From assembly GCA_035048815.1 (NCBI GenBank), contig JAUCBN010000025.1, positions 9,324,501 through 9,388,500 on the forward strand: 64,000 nt of DNA, in the 5' to 3' direction. Shown here in pieces: positions 24,394 to 37,503 of the stretch. This DNA is from Abelmoschus esculentus. Its lineage: Eukaryota; Streptophyta; Magnoliopsida; Malvales; Malvaceae. The notes below the pieces were generated by a model. That model searched no databases, had not been told where the DNA came from, and saw nothing but the letters and a program-made list of their open reading frames with translations. The translations under genes were made by a program, and so were the position numbers. Numbering within the stretch: the first letter of the stretch is position 1; every line of letters starts with the position of its first letter.

Positions 24394-26625
24394 GAACCCG
24401 TTCAAATTTTAACCAATTAAAAATCTCAAAATTTGAGATTAAGCTGTATAATTAGGTTCAAAAGCCAATAATTAACTATTTGAACTCAAAAAATTTGATC
24501 TAATGTCATTTTCAATCATATTGTATGGCTTAGAGCGTGCTTTTCTAAATAGGATTTATAGTGAACCCGTTCGAATTTTAACCGAGTAAAAAGCTCAATA
24601 TTTTAGATTAACCTACATAATTAGGTTCAAAAGCCCTTAATTAATAATTTGAAACCATAAAATTTGATTTAATATCATTTTTGATCTTTTTATAGGGTTT
24701 AGAGCGTCCATTTCTAGATGGTCTTTATAGCGAAGCGGTTCAAATTTTAAACGAGTAAAAAGCTCAAAATTTGAGATTAAGTTGTATAATTTGGTTCAAA
24801 AGCCAATAATTAACTATTTGAATTCATAAAATTTGATATAATGTCATTTTCGATCATATTGTATGGCTTAGAGCGTGCTTTTCTTAATAGGATTTATAGT
24901 GAACCTGTTCGAATTTTAACCGAGTAAAAAGCTCAATATTTTAGATTAACCTATATAATTAGGTTCAAAAGCCCTTAATTAACAATTTGAAACCATAAAA
25001 TTTGATTTAATATCATTTTCGATCTTTTTGTAGGGTTCAGAGCGTCCATTTCTAGATGGTCTTTATAGCGAAGCTGTTCGAATTTTAAACGAGTAAACAG
25101 CTCAAAATTTGAGATTAAGCTGTATAATTTGGTTCAAACGCCAATAATTAACTATTTGAATTCATAAAATTTGATTTAATGTCATTTTCGATCATTTTGT
25201 AAGGTTTAGAGCGGCTTTTCTAAATAGGATTTATAGTGAACTCGTTCGAATTTTAACCAAGTAAAATCCTCAAATTTTGAGATTAATCTGTATAAGTAGG
25301 TTCAAAAGCCCATAATTAACTATTTCAAACCATAAAATTTGATTTGATATAATTTTCAGTCGTTTTGTAGTGTTTAGAGCGTGCATTTCTAAATGGTCTT
25401 TATAGCGATGCCATTCAAATTTTAACCGATTAAAATGCTCAATATTTGAGATTAAGCTGTATAATTAGGTTCAAAAGCCAATAATTAATTATTTGAACTC
25501 ATAAAATTTGATTTAATGTCATTTTCGGTCATTTTGCAAGGTTCAGAGCGTTCTTTTCTAAATGGGATTTATAGTGAACCCGTACGAATTTTAACCGATT
25601 AAAAAGCTCAAAAGTTGATATTAAGTTGTAAAACTAGGTTCAAAATCCCATAATTAACAATTTGAAACCAAAAAAATTATTTAATATCATTTTCGATCGT
25701 TTTGTAGGGTTTAGAGCGTGCATTTTTAAATGGTCTTTATACCGAAGCTGTTCGAATTTTAACCAATTAAAAATCTCAAAATTTGAGATTAAGCTGTATA
25801 ATTAGGTTCAAAATCCAATAATTAACTATTTGAACTCAGAAAATTTGATTTAATGTCATTTTTGATCATTTTGTAAGGTTCAGAGCATGCTTTTCTAAAT
25901 GGGATTTATAGAGAACTCGTTCCAATTTTAACCAAGTAAAAATCTCAAATTTTGAGATTAATCTATATAATAAGGTTCAAAAGCCCATTATTAACTAATT
26001 GAAACCATAAAATTTGATTTAATGTCATTTTCGATCATTTTTTATGGTTCAGAGCATGCTTTTCAAATTGGGATTTATAGTGAACTTGTTCAAATTTTAA
26101 CAGAGTAAAAATCTCAAATTTTGAGATTAATCTATATAATAAGGTTCAAAAGCCCATAATTAACTATTTGAAACCATAAAATTTGATTTAATATCATTTT
26201 CGATCATTTTGTAGGGTTTAGAGCGTGCATTTCTAAATGGTCTTTATAGAGTCGCCGTTCGAATTTTAATTGAGTAAAAAGCTCAAAATTTGAGATTAAA
26301 CTGTATAATTAGGTTCAAAAGCCAATAATTAATTATTTGAACTCATAAAATTTGATTTAATGTTATTTTCGATTATTTTGCAAGGTTCCGAGCGTTCTTT
26401 ACTAAATGGGATTTATAGTGAACCCGTTCGAATTTTAACCGAGTAAGAAGCTCAAAAGTTGAGATTAAGTTGTATAACTAGGTTCAAAATCCCATAATAA
26501 GGTTCAAAAGCCCATAATTAACTATTTGAAACCACAAAATTTGATTTAATATCATTTTCGATCGTTTTGTAGGGTTTAGAGCGTGCATTTCTAAATGGTC
26601 TTTATAGCGATGCCGTTCGAATTTT
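24394..26625 (+). repeat. Satellite, block 3
   Basis: About 13 monomers, alternating types as in block 1, with some local rearrangement of the six-monomer order. A near-identical B/A pair recurs at about 24560-24900. It ends at the LINE target duplication GCCGTTCGAATTTT (26612-26625). Confidence 0.92.
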
Positions 26626-29600
26626 TTTTTGAAAGAAAGGGCCTCATTAAAAAAAAACTATAGCCGGCCACCTCAAGAGGTGAGTAGGCCCCTATAGGGA
26701 AAAGAGTTCCTATGGTTTTATTGAGAAGAAGAGGAGAACCTCTCCGAATTTACAGAAGCCCGAATAAAATCGGGAAAGTTACAATCAAAAGAACAAGAGG
26801 TACAGGAATGCAAAGCCCTAGTAGCTAAGACATGGGCTATAACGTTTGCGTCTCTAGGTACATAACAAATCTTACAATCAGGCAAAATACCAAGAGTGGA
26901 GCGGATGCGGGATACCAAATGTTGTACGGTGGAAAGATCTTGATGATGGATGTTGTTAACCTTGTTGGTAATGGAAGCTGAATCAGTTTCAAATACCACG
27001 TGAATCCAGCCATTAGTAACTGCAAACTTTAGACCTTCTAAAACGGCAAGAGCCTCAGCAGAAGCGGGGTCCGGACAAATGAGCGGCGTTGAACAACCAC
27101 CCAGGACAACACCGGAGGAGTCCCTTGCAATGACTCCAGCAGCAACCTCTTAACACGGGGTCAAAGGCACCATCCGTATTAATCTTGACAAAACCCGGGT
27201 CCAGTTTCGTCCATCTAGCTTGAGCAAAAGTGGGCTCAACTAGTCGGGAACGTAGATGGGAGGCATCATTAATTGATGTGTAGTCATTAAAAAGTTTTTT
27301 TGCATTGGAAACAGTTAACCAAACCGGTTGGAGATGGCTATTATGGACAAAGTCATTTCGGCGATTCCATAAATTCTAGAGTATCGTGATGAGAAAAGAA
27401 AATTGATGTAAGGAGAGAAAACCAGCAACATCAGACAGCCATTGGTGAGGGGAGACAAAGGTATTGGTGAAAATTCGTGTAGGAAGCCCTGCTAACTGGA
27501 GTGCCTCCTTGGCACTAGGACAATCCCGCATAGCATGGAGGGTGGTTTCAATGGCCATGTTACAGATTGGGCATACTCCCGTACCAAGATTGGCCTGGAG
27601 GATTTTATGGCTAGATGGGAGTGCGTCATGAAAAAAATGTCATCCAAAGGTACGAACCTTGGGTAGGGTAGGCAATTTAGATATAATTTTCCAAATCTTG
27701 GATGGCCTGTTAATTGGCCCTAGCTGTAACTGCAAAAATTGGTAACCAGACCGAACCCTGTACAGGCTAGAGTCATGGTGACCCCAAAGGGTGGTGTCTT
27801 TTGTGTCGTTAATAATGGGTTTAAGGATGGTGTTGGCGTCTTCGTGGTAGAAGTATTCTCTGACTCTTGATTCGTCTCAACGGGGTAAATTAGGTAACAT
27901 AAAAGTGCCTGCACGAAGAGGGACTTCGTCATTTACCTCATAATCACCATAAAGGTTGACAGGCTGGATATACCTGGGCGTTTGAAAAAGCCATCACGGA
28001 GCTTAGAGAAAGCAATGATAAGGCCTTTCCAAGCAACAGAAGAACGCCGATTGTGATCATATTCGAATATAGAACCCGATGGGTAATACTTGCATTTGTA
28101 GACCTGACTAATGAGGTTATCAGGTTCACAAACCAGACGCCAGATCTGTTTGCCTAATAAAGCAACATTGAAGTGGTGAAGGTCGCGAAACCCTATACCT
28201 CCTGCTGCTTTAGGTAGACAGACGGCATCCCAAGGGAGCATATGCCAACCTCGTTTGTCAACTTTCCCAGACCACCAATAGCGGCGTATCGATGTGGTCA
28301 TGTCATCAATAATGTTTTGGGGTAAAAGGTAGCAAGACATAACATACTGTGGTATAGACTAGATGACAGATTTAATAAAAAATTCTCTACCACTAAAAGA
28401 AAGGAGATGTTTATCCCATTTACTTAGGCGAGCATTCATTTTTTCCCTAGTGAACCCCAAGGTAGCTGTCTTGTTCTTTACAATTAGGAGAGGGACTCCC
28501 AGATAAATACCAAGATCATCCACTTCTCTTACTTGAAGGATAGCATTGATTTCCGACCGAAGCGACATGGAGGTTTTCCGAGAAAAGAAAATAGTATACT
28601 TTTCAAAATTTACCGCCTGCCCAGACGAAATAGCGTAAGAATGTAGAACATCCTTAAGGCGTTGAGCTTTTATAGTTGTATTCTTAATGAATACGACACA
28701 ATCATCAGCAAAAAGGAGGTGGTTGACTTGTGGCCCATTCCGACTGGCACAAAGTCCTGGGAGGTTACCATTTGTTTGCTCAGCATTGAGCAAGGCTGAA
28801 AGGCCTTGAGTACAGAAAAGAAGCAAGAAAGGGGATAGGGGGTCCCCTTGCCATAATCCTCTATGAGGTTTGAAGGGTCTTGAGAGGGAGTCGTTAATAC
28901 GTACTTGAAAGATACTGAGGATACACACCTCACAATCAGGGAAACCCAACTGGAGTTGAACCCTAGACGAATCATAATTTGTTCAAGAAAAGGCCATTCA
29001 ACACGGTCGAACGCCTTTTCCATGTCAAGTTTTAAGCTAGCACCTTTTGCAAGAGACGTTTCATCAGTATTTAGAGTATGGATGAGCTCATGGGAAATAA
29101 GGATGTTGTCAGTAATATTCCTCCCTTGAACAAAAGCAGCTTGATTGCCACTAATACATAAGGGTATGATAGATTTTAGACGGTTAACAAGCACTTTCGA
29201 TACAGTTTTGTAAAGGACAGTGCAAAGGCTAATAGGTAGAAGATGGTGCACTGTAGTAGGGTCACTAATTTTGGGAATAAGAACAATGATAGTACGATTG
29301 ACCTCTTCCATACTAACCGACCCTCTTAGGAGTCCAAGGCAGAGGTTTGTAAAGTCCTGGCCAAGGATATCCCAATGCTTCTTTAAGAAACCGCTTGGGA
29401 ATCCATCAACACCCGGGGCTTTCCTCGGGTCAATATCACGAAAAGCAATGGTAACTTCATCTGTTGTGAAATCCTTATTAAGATCATTGTTCATTGTTTT
29501 GGTAACAATGGTGGGAATGTTATCCAAGATGGAAGAGGCAATAGTAGGATAGGAAGACGTAAAAAGGTTTTGAAAGTAAGAAATAGCAGTAGACATGATG

Positions 29601-30380
29601 TCATTTGTATGTGTTTGCCATATATTTTGGTTGTCTAGAAGACCAACAATATGATTCTTCCGCCGTCGGTTATTTGCTCTGGCATGAAAAAAAGAGGTAT
29701 TTTTATCACCATGTTCTAAACAGTGTGTCCGAGCTTGTTGAGCCCAGTATATTTCTTTCGCATTTAATAAGCTATCAAGCTCACTTTTAGCAGAAATAAA
29801 GTTATGGATTTCCGTATCAAAAAGATGGCGTTTGAGACAGATATTAATAAAATCGTTCAATTGAGTGATACGCTCATTTGATTTGATGCGTTTGTTAGTT
29901 TGCCAAGTGGCTAGGAATCGTCCAATATCCTGAATTTTATGAAGTGTCGAGCGAGATTGAATGGACCAAATTTCTCGAATTTGAGACAAAACTTCTGGGT
30001 CATCAGCCCAACAATTCTCATAGCGAAAAAGATTATTGGAGTGTTTTGATCTGAGAGCTCGGGGTGGGCTAGTGTCCATTAAGATAGGGCAATGGCCAGA
30101 ACGTGCCTGAAAAAACGATATAGCTTGGCAATTAGGAAATGAGTTAAACCAGGTGGAGTTACCAAGGAATCTATCGATTCGTTCCATAATGGTTTCCGTA
30201 TTACGCCCAGATCTAGTCCAAGTGAACCATCCACTTGTTGGTTTGCAGTCAAAAAGATCATTCTTATTGAGACAATCTCTAAAATTATTAATTTGTGATC
30301 GCACACGACGGACACCGCCTTGTTTTTCATTATAATAAAGGATTTCATTAAAGTCCCCCCTAAAAGCCAGGGAAGGGAAG
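26626..30380 (-). mobile_element. 5'-truncated L1-type LINE, 3.8 kb, with 14-bp target duplication
   Basis: GCCGTTCGAATTTT is repeated exactly at 26612-26625 and 30381-30394. The T run at 26622-26630 is the 3' A tail on the minus strand. The 5' end starts within the endonuclease domain (a GDFNEI segment near 30340), so ORF1 and the first part of ORF2 are absent. Such truncation is common in target-primed reverse transcription. The copy is closely related to the LINE at 10399-19374 and ends with a similar 3' UTR. Confidence 0.93.
26718..30370 (-). pseudogene. Truncated LINE ORF2 (endonuclease C-terminus, RT, zf-RVT, RNase H), broken
   Basis: The longest open piece (28670-30304) carries WFTWTRSG, the connector, DPRKAPGVDGF and FVQGRNITDNIL. 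The frame then shifts near 28920. FADDCVVF follows in the next piece (28359-28949), then the thumb and connection region in pieces at 27933-28340 and 27720-27932, zf-RVT remnants at 27376-27558, and RNase H (ETDSASI, PRDANVIAH) at 26718-26999. Several frameshifts and stops make it non-functional. It is more decayed in its 3' half than the larger LINE. Confidence 0.88.
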
Positions 30381-32442
30381 GCCGTTCGAATTTTAACCGA
30401 GTAAAAAGCTCAAAATTTGAGATTAAGCTGTATAATTAGGTTCAAAAGCCAATAATTAACTATTTGAACTCATAAAATCTGATTTAATGTCATTTTCGAT
30501 CATTTTGCAAGGTTCGGAGCATGCTTTTCTAAATGGGATTTATAGTGAACTCGTTCGAATTTTAACCGAGTAAAAAGCTCAAAAATTGAGATTAAGTTGT
30601 ATAACTAGGTTCAAAATCCCATAATTAACTATTTGAAACCATAAAATTTGATTTAATATAATTTTCGATCGTTTTGTAGGGTTTAGAGCGTGCATTTCTA
30701 AATGGTCTTTAGAGCGATACCGTTCGAATTTTAAATGAGTAAAAAGCACAAAATTTGAGATTAAGCTGTATAATTAGGTTCAAAAGCCAATAATTAACTA
30801 TTTGAACTCATAAAATTTGATTTAATGTCATTTTCGATCATTTTGCAAGGTTCGGAGCGTGCATTTCTAAATGGGATTTATAGTGAACCCGTTCAAATTT
30901 TAACCGAGTAAAAAGATTAAAATTTGAGATTAAGCTGTATAACTAGGTTCAAAAGCCCATAATTAACAATTTGAAACCATAAAATTTTATTTAATATCAT
31001 TTTCGATCGTTTTGTAGGGTTTAGAGCGTGCATTTTTAAATGGTCTTTAGAGCGAACCCGTTCAAATTTTAACTAATTAAAAATCGCAAAATTTGAGATT
31101 AAGTTGTATAATTAGGTTCAAAAGCCAATAATTAACTATTTGAACTCATAAAATTTGATTTAATGTCATTTTCGATCATTTTGTAAGGTTTAGCGCGTGC
31201 CTTTCTAAAAGGGATTTATAGTGAACCCGTTTGAATTTTAACCGAGTAAAAAGCTCAAAATTTGAGATGAAGCTATATAAGTAGGTTCAAAAGCCCATAA
31301 TTAACAATTTGAAACCATAAAATTTGATTTAATATCATTTTCGATCGTTTTGTAAGGTGTAGAGCGTGCATTTCTAAATGGTCTTTATAGCGAAGCTGTT
31401 CGAAATTTAACCGAGTAAAAAGCTCAAAATTTGAGATTAAGCTGCATAATTAGGTTCAAAAGCCAATAATTAACTATTTAAACTTATAAAATTTGATTCA
31501 ATTTCATTTTCAATCATTTTATAAGGTTTAGAGTGTGCGTTTCTAAATGGGCTTTATAATAAACCTGTTCGAATTTTAACCGAGTAAAAAGCTCAAATTT
31601 TTAGATTAACCTGTATAATTAGGTTCAAAAGCCCATAACTAACTATTTGAAACCATATAATTTCTTTTAATATCATTTTCGATCATTTTGTATGGTTTAG
31701 AGCGTGCATGTCTAAATAGGCTTTATAGTGAACCCGTTCAAATTTTAACCGAGTAAAAAGCTCAAAATTTTAGATTAAGCTGTATAATTAAGTTCAAAAG
31801 CCCATAACTAACTATTTGAAACCATAAAATTTCTTTTAATATCATTTTCGATCGTTTTGTAGGGTTCAGAGCGTGCTTTTCTAAATTGACTTTATAGTGA
31901 ACCCGTTCGAATTTTAACCGAGTATAAAGCTCAAAATTTGAGATTAAGCTATATAATTAGGTTCAAAAGCCCTTAATTAACAATTTCAAACCATAAAATT
32001 TTATTTAATATCATTTTCGATCGTTTTGTAGGGTTCATAGCGTGCATTTCAAAATGGTCTTTATAGCGAACACGTTCAAATTTTAACCGAGTAAAAAGCT
32101 CAAAATTTGAGATTAAGTTGTATAATTAGGTTCAAAAGCAAATAATTAACTATTTGAACTCATAAAATTTGATTTAATGTAATTTTCGATCCTTTTGTAA
32201 GGTTCAGAGCATGCTTTTCTAAATGGGATTTATGGTAAACCCGTTCGAATTTTAATAGAGTAAAAAATCAAATTTTGAGGTTAATCTGTATAATTAGGTT
32301 CAAAGACCCATAATTATCTATTTGAAACCATAAAATTTGATTTAATATCATTTTAGATTGTTTTGTAGAGTTCAGAGCATGAATGTTTAAATGGGCTTTA
32401 TAGTGAACACATTCGAATTTTAACTGAATAAAAACCTCAAAT
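30381..32442 (+). repeat. Satellite, block 4
   Basis: About 12 monomers. The left part still alternates A and B types. Toward the right more monomers carry 'tgtctaaat(g/a)ggctttatagtg', the form that dominates block 6. It ends at the insertion site of the next solo LTR. Confidence 0.9.
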
Positions 32443-35250
32443 TGTAACATCCCAAAAATGGGCCTAGGTATTATTAAGGTCGGATCAAGGGTTCGGTTGA
32501 ACCAGTCAAGCCAATTAGCCTAAATCCGGGAATTAATTTTTATAAGTGGTTTTCAAAGGAAATAAAATATGGAAAAATACTCTAAAATTATTATTTGGAC
32601 TCTATTTCAGTTTGGTAAACTCAATTTTTAAAATTACACTATGAACCCTGACATTTTGGAAAATAGTGACTATTTTGTAAAAATGACAATTTTAGTGACT
32701 AAAATGTAACTGAGTTAAAACTTAGAATCTTTAAGGGGCTATTTATCCAATCTTTCTCATAAGATCTAACCTTCCAAAAATCTCTTTATAAACTCATTTT
32801 AATTACCATAAAGATTTTATTAAGATATTTTTCCCATTTTTCACCAAAATCGTAATTTCTTGTAACTTCCCATTTTCTCTTAACTTCTCCCAATTTTCTT
32901 GGTTTTCAATCAGAATTCTCTTCAATTTTATAAGGTGAATCACATCTTTTTGATTTAATTTGTTCATATTATTTTCTCCTTATTTCTCTCCAATTTCCTT
33001 ACACTTTACAACTTGTTTTTCATGGGTTTTTCAATTGGAAGTAGGTTGGATCTTGTTTGGAGGTAAGAAACCATTCAAACCTCTGAACTTTGATTTCTTT
33101 ATTGAAATTCCCAAGTGTTTGATCCATTGCATTGAGTTCTTGATTTGTTTTATGGTTTTAATTGATGATTTTCGGTTTTTATCGGTTAATTTTGATTAAA
33201 TTGATGCAATCCCGTAATAAGGTGATACCTGATGGTTTTAAATAGGTAAATCAATGAATTTTGGTGTGTTTTAACATGGAATTAATGGTTCTTGGATGGG
33301 TAAACCCGGATCTTAAGTTTTGGTGGTGTTAATTGGCTTAGATCTTCGGTTTATGGCTTGTTTGGGTGGCTGAATGTTTGCTGCTGGTTTAGTATGGTTA
33401 TATCATGGTTCTTGGTTGTGTTTTGATGTTGATAAGTTGTGGTTTTTGTTGTCTAAGGGCTGGAGGTCGTTCGGATAAGTTTCCGGTTTTCTTAAGTGTA
33501 GTTTTTGGGGCTGCTTGTTTGGAAAGTGTTGAAGGTTGATTAAATGCATTAATATGCATTAATACCTCTGTTTTGATATGTTAAAAATAGGTCAAGGTGT
33601 TGAGCTAAGTGTTGAAGGTGTTACGGAAAAGGCGAGAATGTCGGTTGACTTCAGTAAGCTAGTTTCGGACAAGTGGTGAGTGGGCTGCCGTATCGGCAAG
33701 GTTTTACTTGTTTTATCAAAGGTTTGGGAGTGTAGGGATGGTGTGAAAAAACTCCCCACACTCGGAAGTAAGTTAAATGGTTTCGCTCTCTTAACGGTTC
33801 CCATATCGTTCCATAATTGCCATATTTTAGACATGCTCTTAATGTAGTTTTTACATATGTTATTTATGCATGAGAAATGATAAGTGCTTTGTCCAAAGGA
33901 TGTTTTCATTATGTTCCATTGATATCGGATATGTTTTGACAATTGAATACATCATGAGTTTTATTAATTTCTATACTTTGGGAACATATCCAATGATTAG
34001 TTATGTTGCATTGGTTTTATGAAAGATGCATATGAAGGAATAGTTTCCAATGCATGAATTGAATTTGGAAATGATGCATGCATGTGTTAGCTGTTGTATA
34101 TGCATGGTTAATGATGGTTTCCATGACTTTTAAAGCATGAGAATGATTTGGATTAAAGTATGGTTATTTCCCTTTTTCCCGAATAAAGCCGTTGATCATG
34201 TTTTGGTTCATCTTGTTGAACATATAGTGAGTGCATTGTAAAACAACAAGCTACCGTGCATAATGAGTATGATATTGGCTTGGTGACACTATTTAAGACC
34301 ACGAATACAAATGACATGTCATTAGGATTAAGTGCACTATAAAGATTATGAGAATAATGATGTTGCCTACACGTAAACAAGGGTGACTTTGTGTCTGACC
34401 GTGCATATAGTTGACCCATACGTAAACAAGGGTGACTTTGTGTCCGACCATGCGTAGTGGGGGTAACATGTATACAAGGGTGACTTCGTGTCCAACCGAT
34501 GCATGTTGAGACCAAGTGTCTTTAGATAAGGAATAAGGAATTTGTGTATTCGATGGGTATAAGGTTTGAACAAAGTTAGTCACTTAGTTGCCAATATGAA
34601 TGAATTATGATTAAGACTTTTGTTTATTGTAAAGCATGAGATTGTGGAACATGTTGATTTAGAATTGTATAGAAAATGTAATCTTTTAAAATCATAAGTT
34701 TCACAAGCATGTGTTCTTGAATAAACTTTGTACAATGATATGAGCATGAGAGAATAGCTTAAGCGTTGTTATATGTTTCGCATGTAATACTTGTACCTTG
34801 CACATTATTGAGTACTTGATGTAAGCTTTGCTAGGTGAAGAGCATATAAAACTTGTGATGGTGCATAGAGATGCATATGTATTAAAAAGGGCCATAAGTT
34901 TAATGGTTGTTTTAAGAGCATGAAAGCATTGAGAGTCCTTTGCATATTTAATTGAAATTTGATGGAATGAATTTCTACCTTGTCAAAACAATTTAAAATA
35001 TTCACGTTTTAGTCCTTAAGTTGCTCATGTGTTAATTGAGTGCTCATTTGAGATCGAATTGTCTCCGTTCTTGTTTTGCATGAAATCAAAACACATAAGA
35101 ACATAATTATGCCTTTAGATAAGATAAAGAAAAAAATATATAACGGTTTTCAGGGTCGTTTATCGAATCGAGCCTTCACGGGTTTGGTTCGGTATTCCCC
35201 GTGTAACCCATTAGAGTCGGTTCCATCTAGGCCGGACTAAGGGGGTTACA
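32443..35250 (+). mobile_element. Tekay/Del-type solo LTR, 2.8 kb
   Basis: It starts TGTAACATCCC and ends GGGGGTTACA, and is related along much of its length to 20897-24393. The flanking 5 bases are CAAAT (32438-32442) and AAAAT (35251-35255), one mismatch, consistent with a target duplication that has since mutated. Satellite resumes at the expected phase. It has three tandem units of about 50 bp at 34363-34510 and no TTTCGAAACC cluster. No internal region remains. Confidence 0.88.
34363..34510 (+). repeat. Three tandem units of about 50 bp in the second Tekay-type solo LTR
   Basis: These are the same unit as at 22681-22926, with 'aaacaagggtgactttg' and 'gtccgacc' cores, but three copies rather than five. 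Confidence 0.88.
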
Positions 35251-37502
35251 AAAATTTTGGGATTAAGATATATAATTAGGTTCAAAAGCCCATTATTAAG
35301 ATATGAAACCATAAAATTTGATTTAATATCATTTGCGATCATTTTGTAGGGTTCAGAGCGTGCTTTTCGAAATGGTTTTTGTAGTGAACTAGTTCGAATT
35401 TTAACCTAGTAAAAAGCTGAAATTTTGAGATTAAGTTGTATAATTATTTCAAAAGCCCATAATAAACTATGTGAAACCATAAAATTTGATTTAATATCAT
35501 TTTCGATCGTTTTGTAGGGTTCAGAGCGTGCATGTCTAAAAAGGCTTTATAATGAACACGTTCTAATTTTAACCAAGTAAAAAGCTCAAAATTTGAGATT
35601 AAGCGGTATAATTAGGTTCAAAATCCCATAATTAACATTTTGAAACCATAAAATTTGATATAATATCATTTTCGATCGTTTTGTAGGGTTCAGAGCGTGC
35701 ATTTCAAAATGGTCTTTATAGTGAAGATGTTCGAATTTTAATCGAGTAAAAAGCTTAAAATTTGATATTAAGCTATATAATTAGGTTTAAAAAGCTCACT
35801 AACTATTTGAACTCATAAAATTTGATTTAATTTCATTTCCAATCATTTTATAAGGTTCAGAGCGTGCATTTCTAAATGGGAATTAGAGTGAATCCGTTCA
35901 TATTTTAGCCGAGTAAAAAAGCACAAATTTTGAGATTAAGTTGTATAATTAGGTTCAAAAGCCCATAATTAACAATTTGAAACCATAAAATTTCATTTAA
36001 TATCATTTTCGATCGATTTTTAGAGTTCAGAGCTTTCATGTCTAGTAGGCTTTATAGTGAACCCGTTCGAATTTTAACGGAGTAAAAAAGCACAAATTTT
36101 GAGATTAAGCTATATAATTAGGTTCAGAAGCCCATAATTATCAATTAGAAACCACAAAATTTCATTTAATAGCATTTTCAATCGTTTTGTAGGGTTCATA
36201 GTTTGCATGTCTAAATAGGCTTTTTAGTGAACCCGTTCGAATTTTAACTGAGTAAAAAGCTCAAAATTTGAGATTAAGCTATATAATTAGGTTCAAAAGC
36301 CCTTAATTAACAATTTAAAACCATAAAATTTGATTTAATATCATTTTCGACCGTTTTGTAGGATTCAGAGTGTGCATTTCTAAATGGTCTTCATAGCGAA
36401 CTCGTTCAAATTTCAACCGAGTAAAAGGCTCAAAATTTGAGATTAAGCTGCTTAATTAGGTTCAAAAGCCAATAATTAACTATTTGAACTCATAAAATTT
36501 GATTTAATGTCATTTTCGATCATTTTGTAAGGTTTAGAGCGTGCTTTTGTAAATGGATTTATAGTGAACCCGTTCGAATTTTAACTAAGTAAAAAGCTTA
36601 AAATTTTAGATTAAGCTATATAATTAGGTTCAAAAGACCTTAATTAACAATTTGAAACCATAAAATTTGATTTAATATCATTTTCGACCGTTTTGTATTG
36701 TTTAGAGTGTGCATTTGTAAATGGTCTTTATAGGGAAGCCGTTCGAATTTTAACCGAGTAAAATGTTCAAAATTTGAGATGAAGCTGTATAATTAGGTTC
36801 AAAAGCTAATAATTAACTATTTAAACTCATAAAATTTGATTTAATGTCATTTTCAATCATTTTATAAGGTGTAGAGCGTGTGTTTCTAAATGGGCTTTAT
36901 AGTGAACCCGTTCGAATTTTAACCGAGTAAAAAGCTCAAATTTGATATTAAGCTGTATAATTAGGTTCAAAAGCCCATAACTAATTATTTGGAACCATAA
37001 AATTTGATTTAATATCATATTCGATCGTTTTGTAGGCTTTAGATCGTGCATTTCTAAATGGTCTTTATAGCGAAGCCATTCGAATTTTAACGGAGTAAAA
37101 AGCTCAAAATTTGAGATTAAACTGTATAATTAGGTTCAAAAGCCCACAATTAACTATTTGAAACCATAAAATTTGATTTAATATCATTTTCGATCGTTTT
37201 GTAGGGTTTAGAGCGTGCTTTTCTAAATGGGTTTTGTAGTGAACTTATTCGAATTTTAACAGAGTAAAAAAGCTTAAATTTTTAGATTAAGTTGTATAAT
37301 TAGGTTCAAAAGCCCATAATTAACTATTTGAAACAATACAATTTGATTTAATATCATTTTCGATCGTATTGTAAGGTTTAGAGCATGGTTGTCAAAATAG
37401 GCTTTATAGTGAAACCGTTAGAATTTTAACCGAGTAAAATGCTCAAAATTTGAGATTAAGTTGTATAATTAGGTTCAAAAGCCCATAATTAACAATTTGA
37501 AA
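35251..37502 (+). repeat. Satellite, block 5
   Basis: About 13 monomers, a mix of A/B alternating and the 'catgtctaaa...ggctttatagtg' type. It stops mid-monomer at '...aacaatttgaaa', where the family B element begins. The satellite to the right of that element restarts about 50 bp earlier in monomer phase, so the insertion is not a simple one. Confidence 0.9.
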
Positions 37503-37503
37503 G

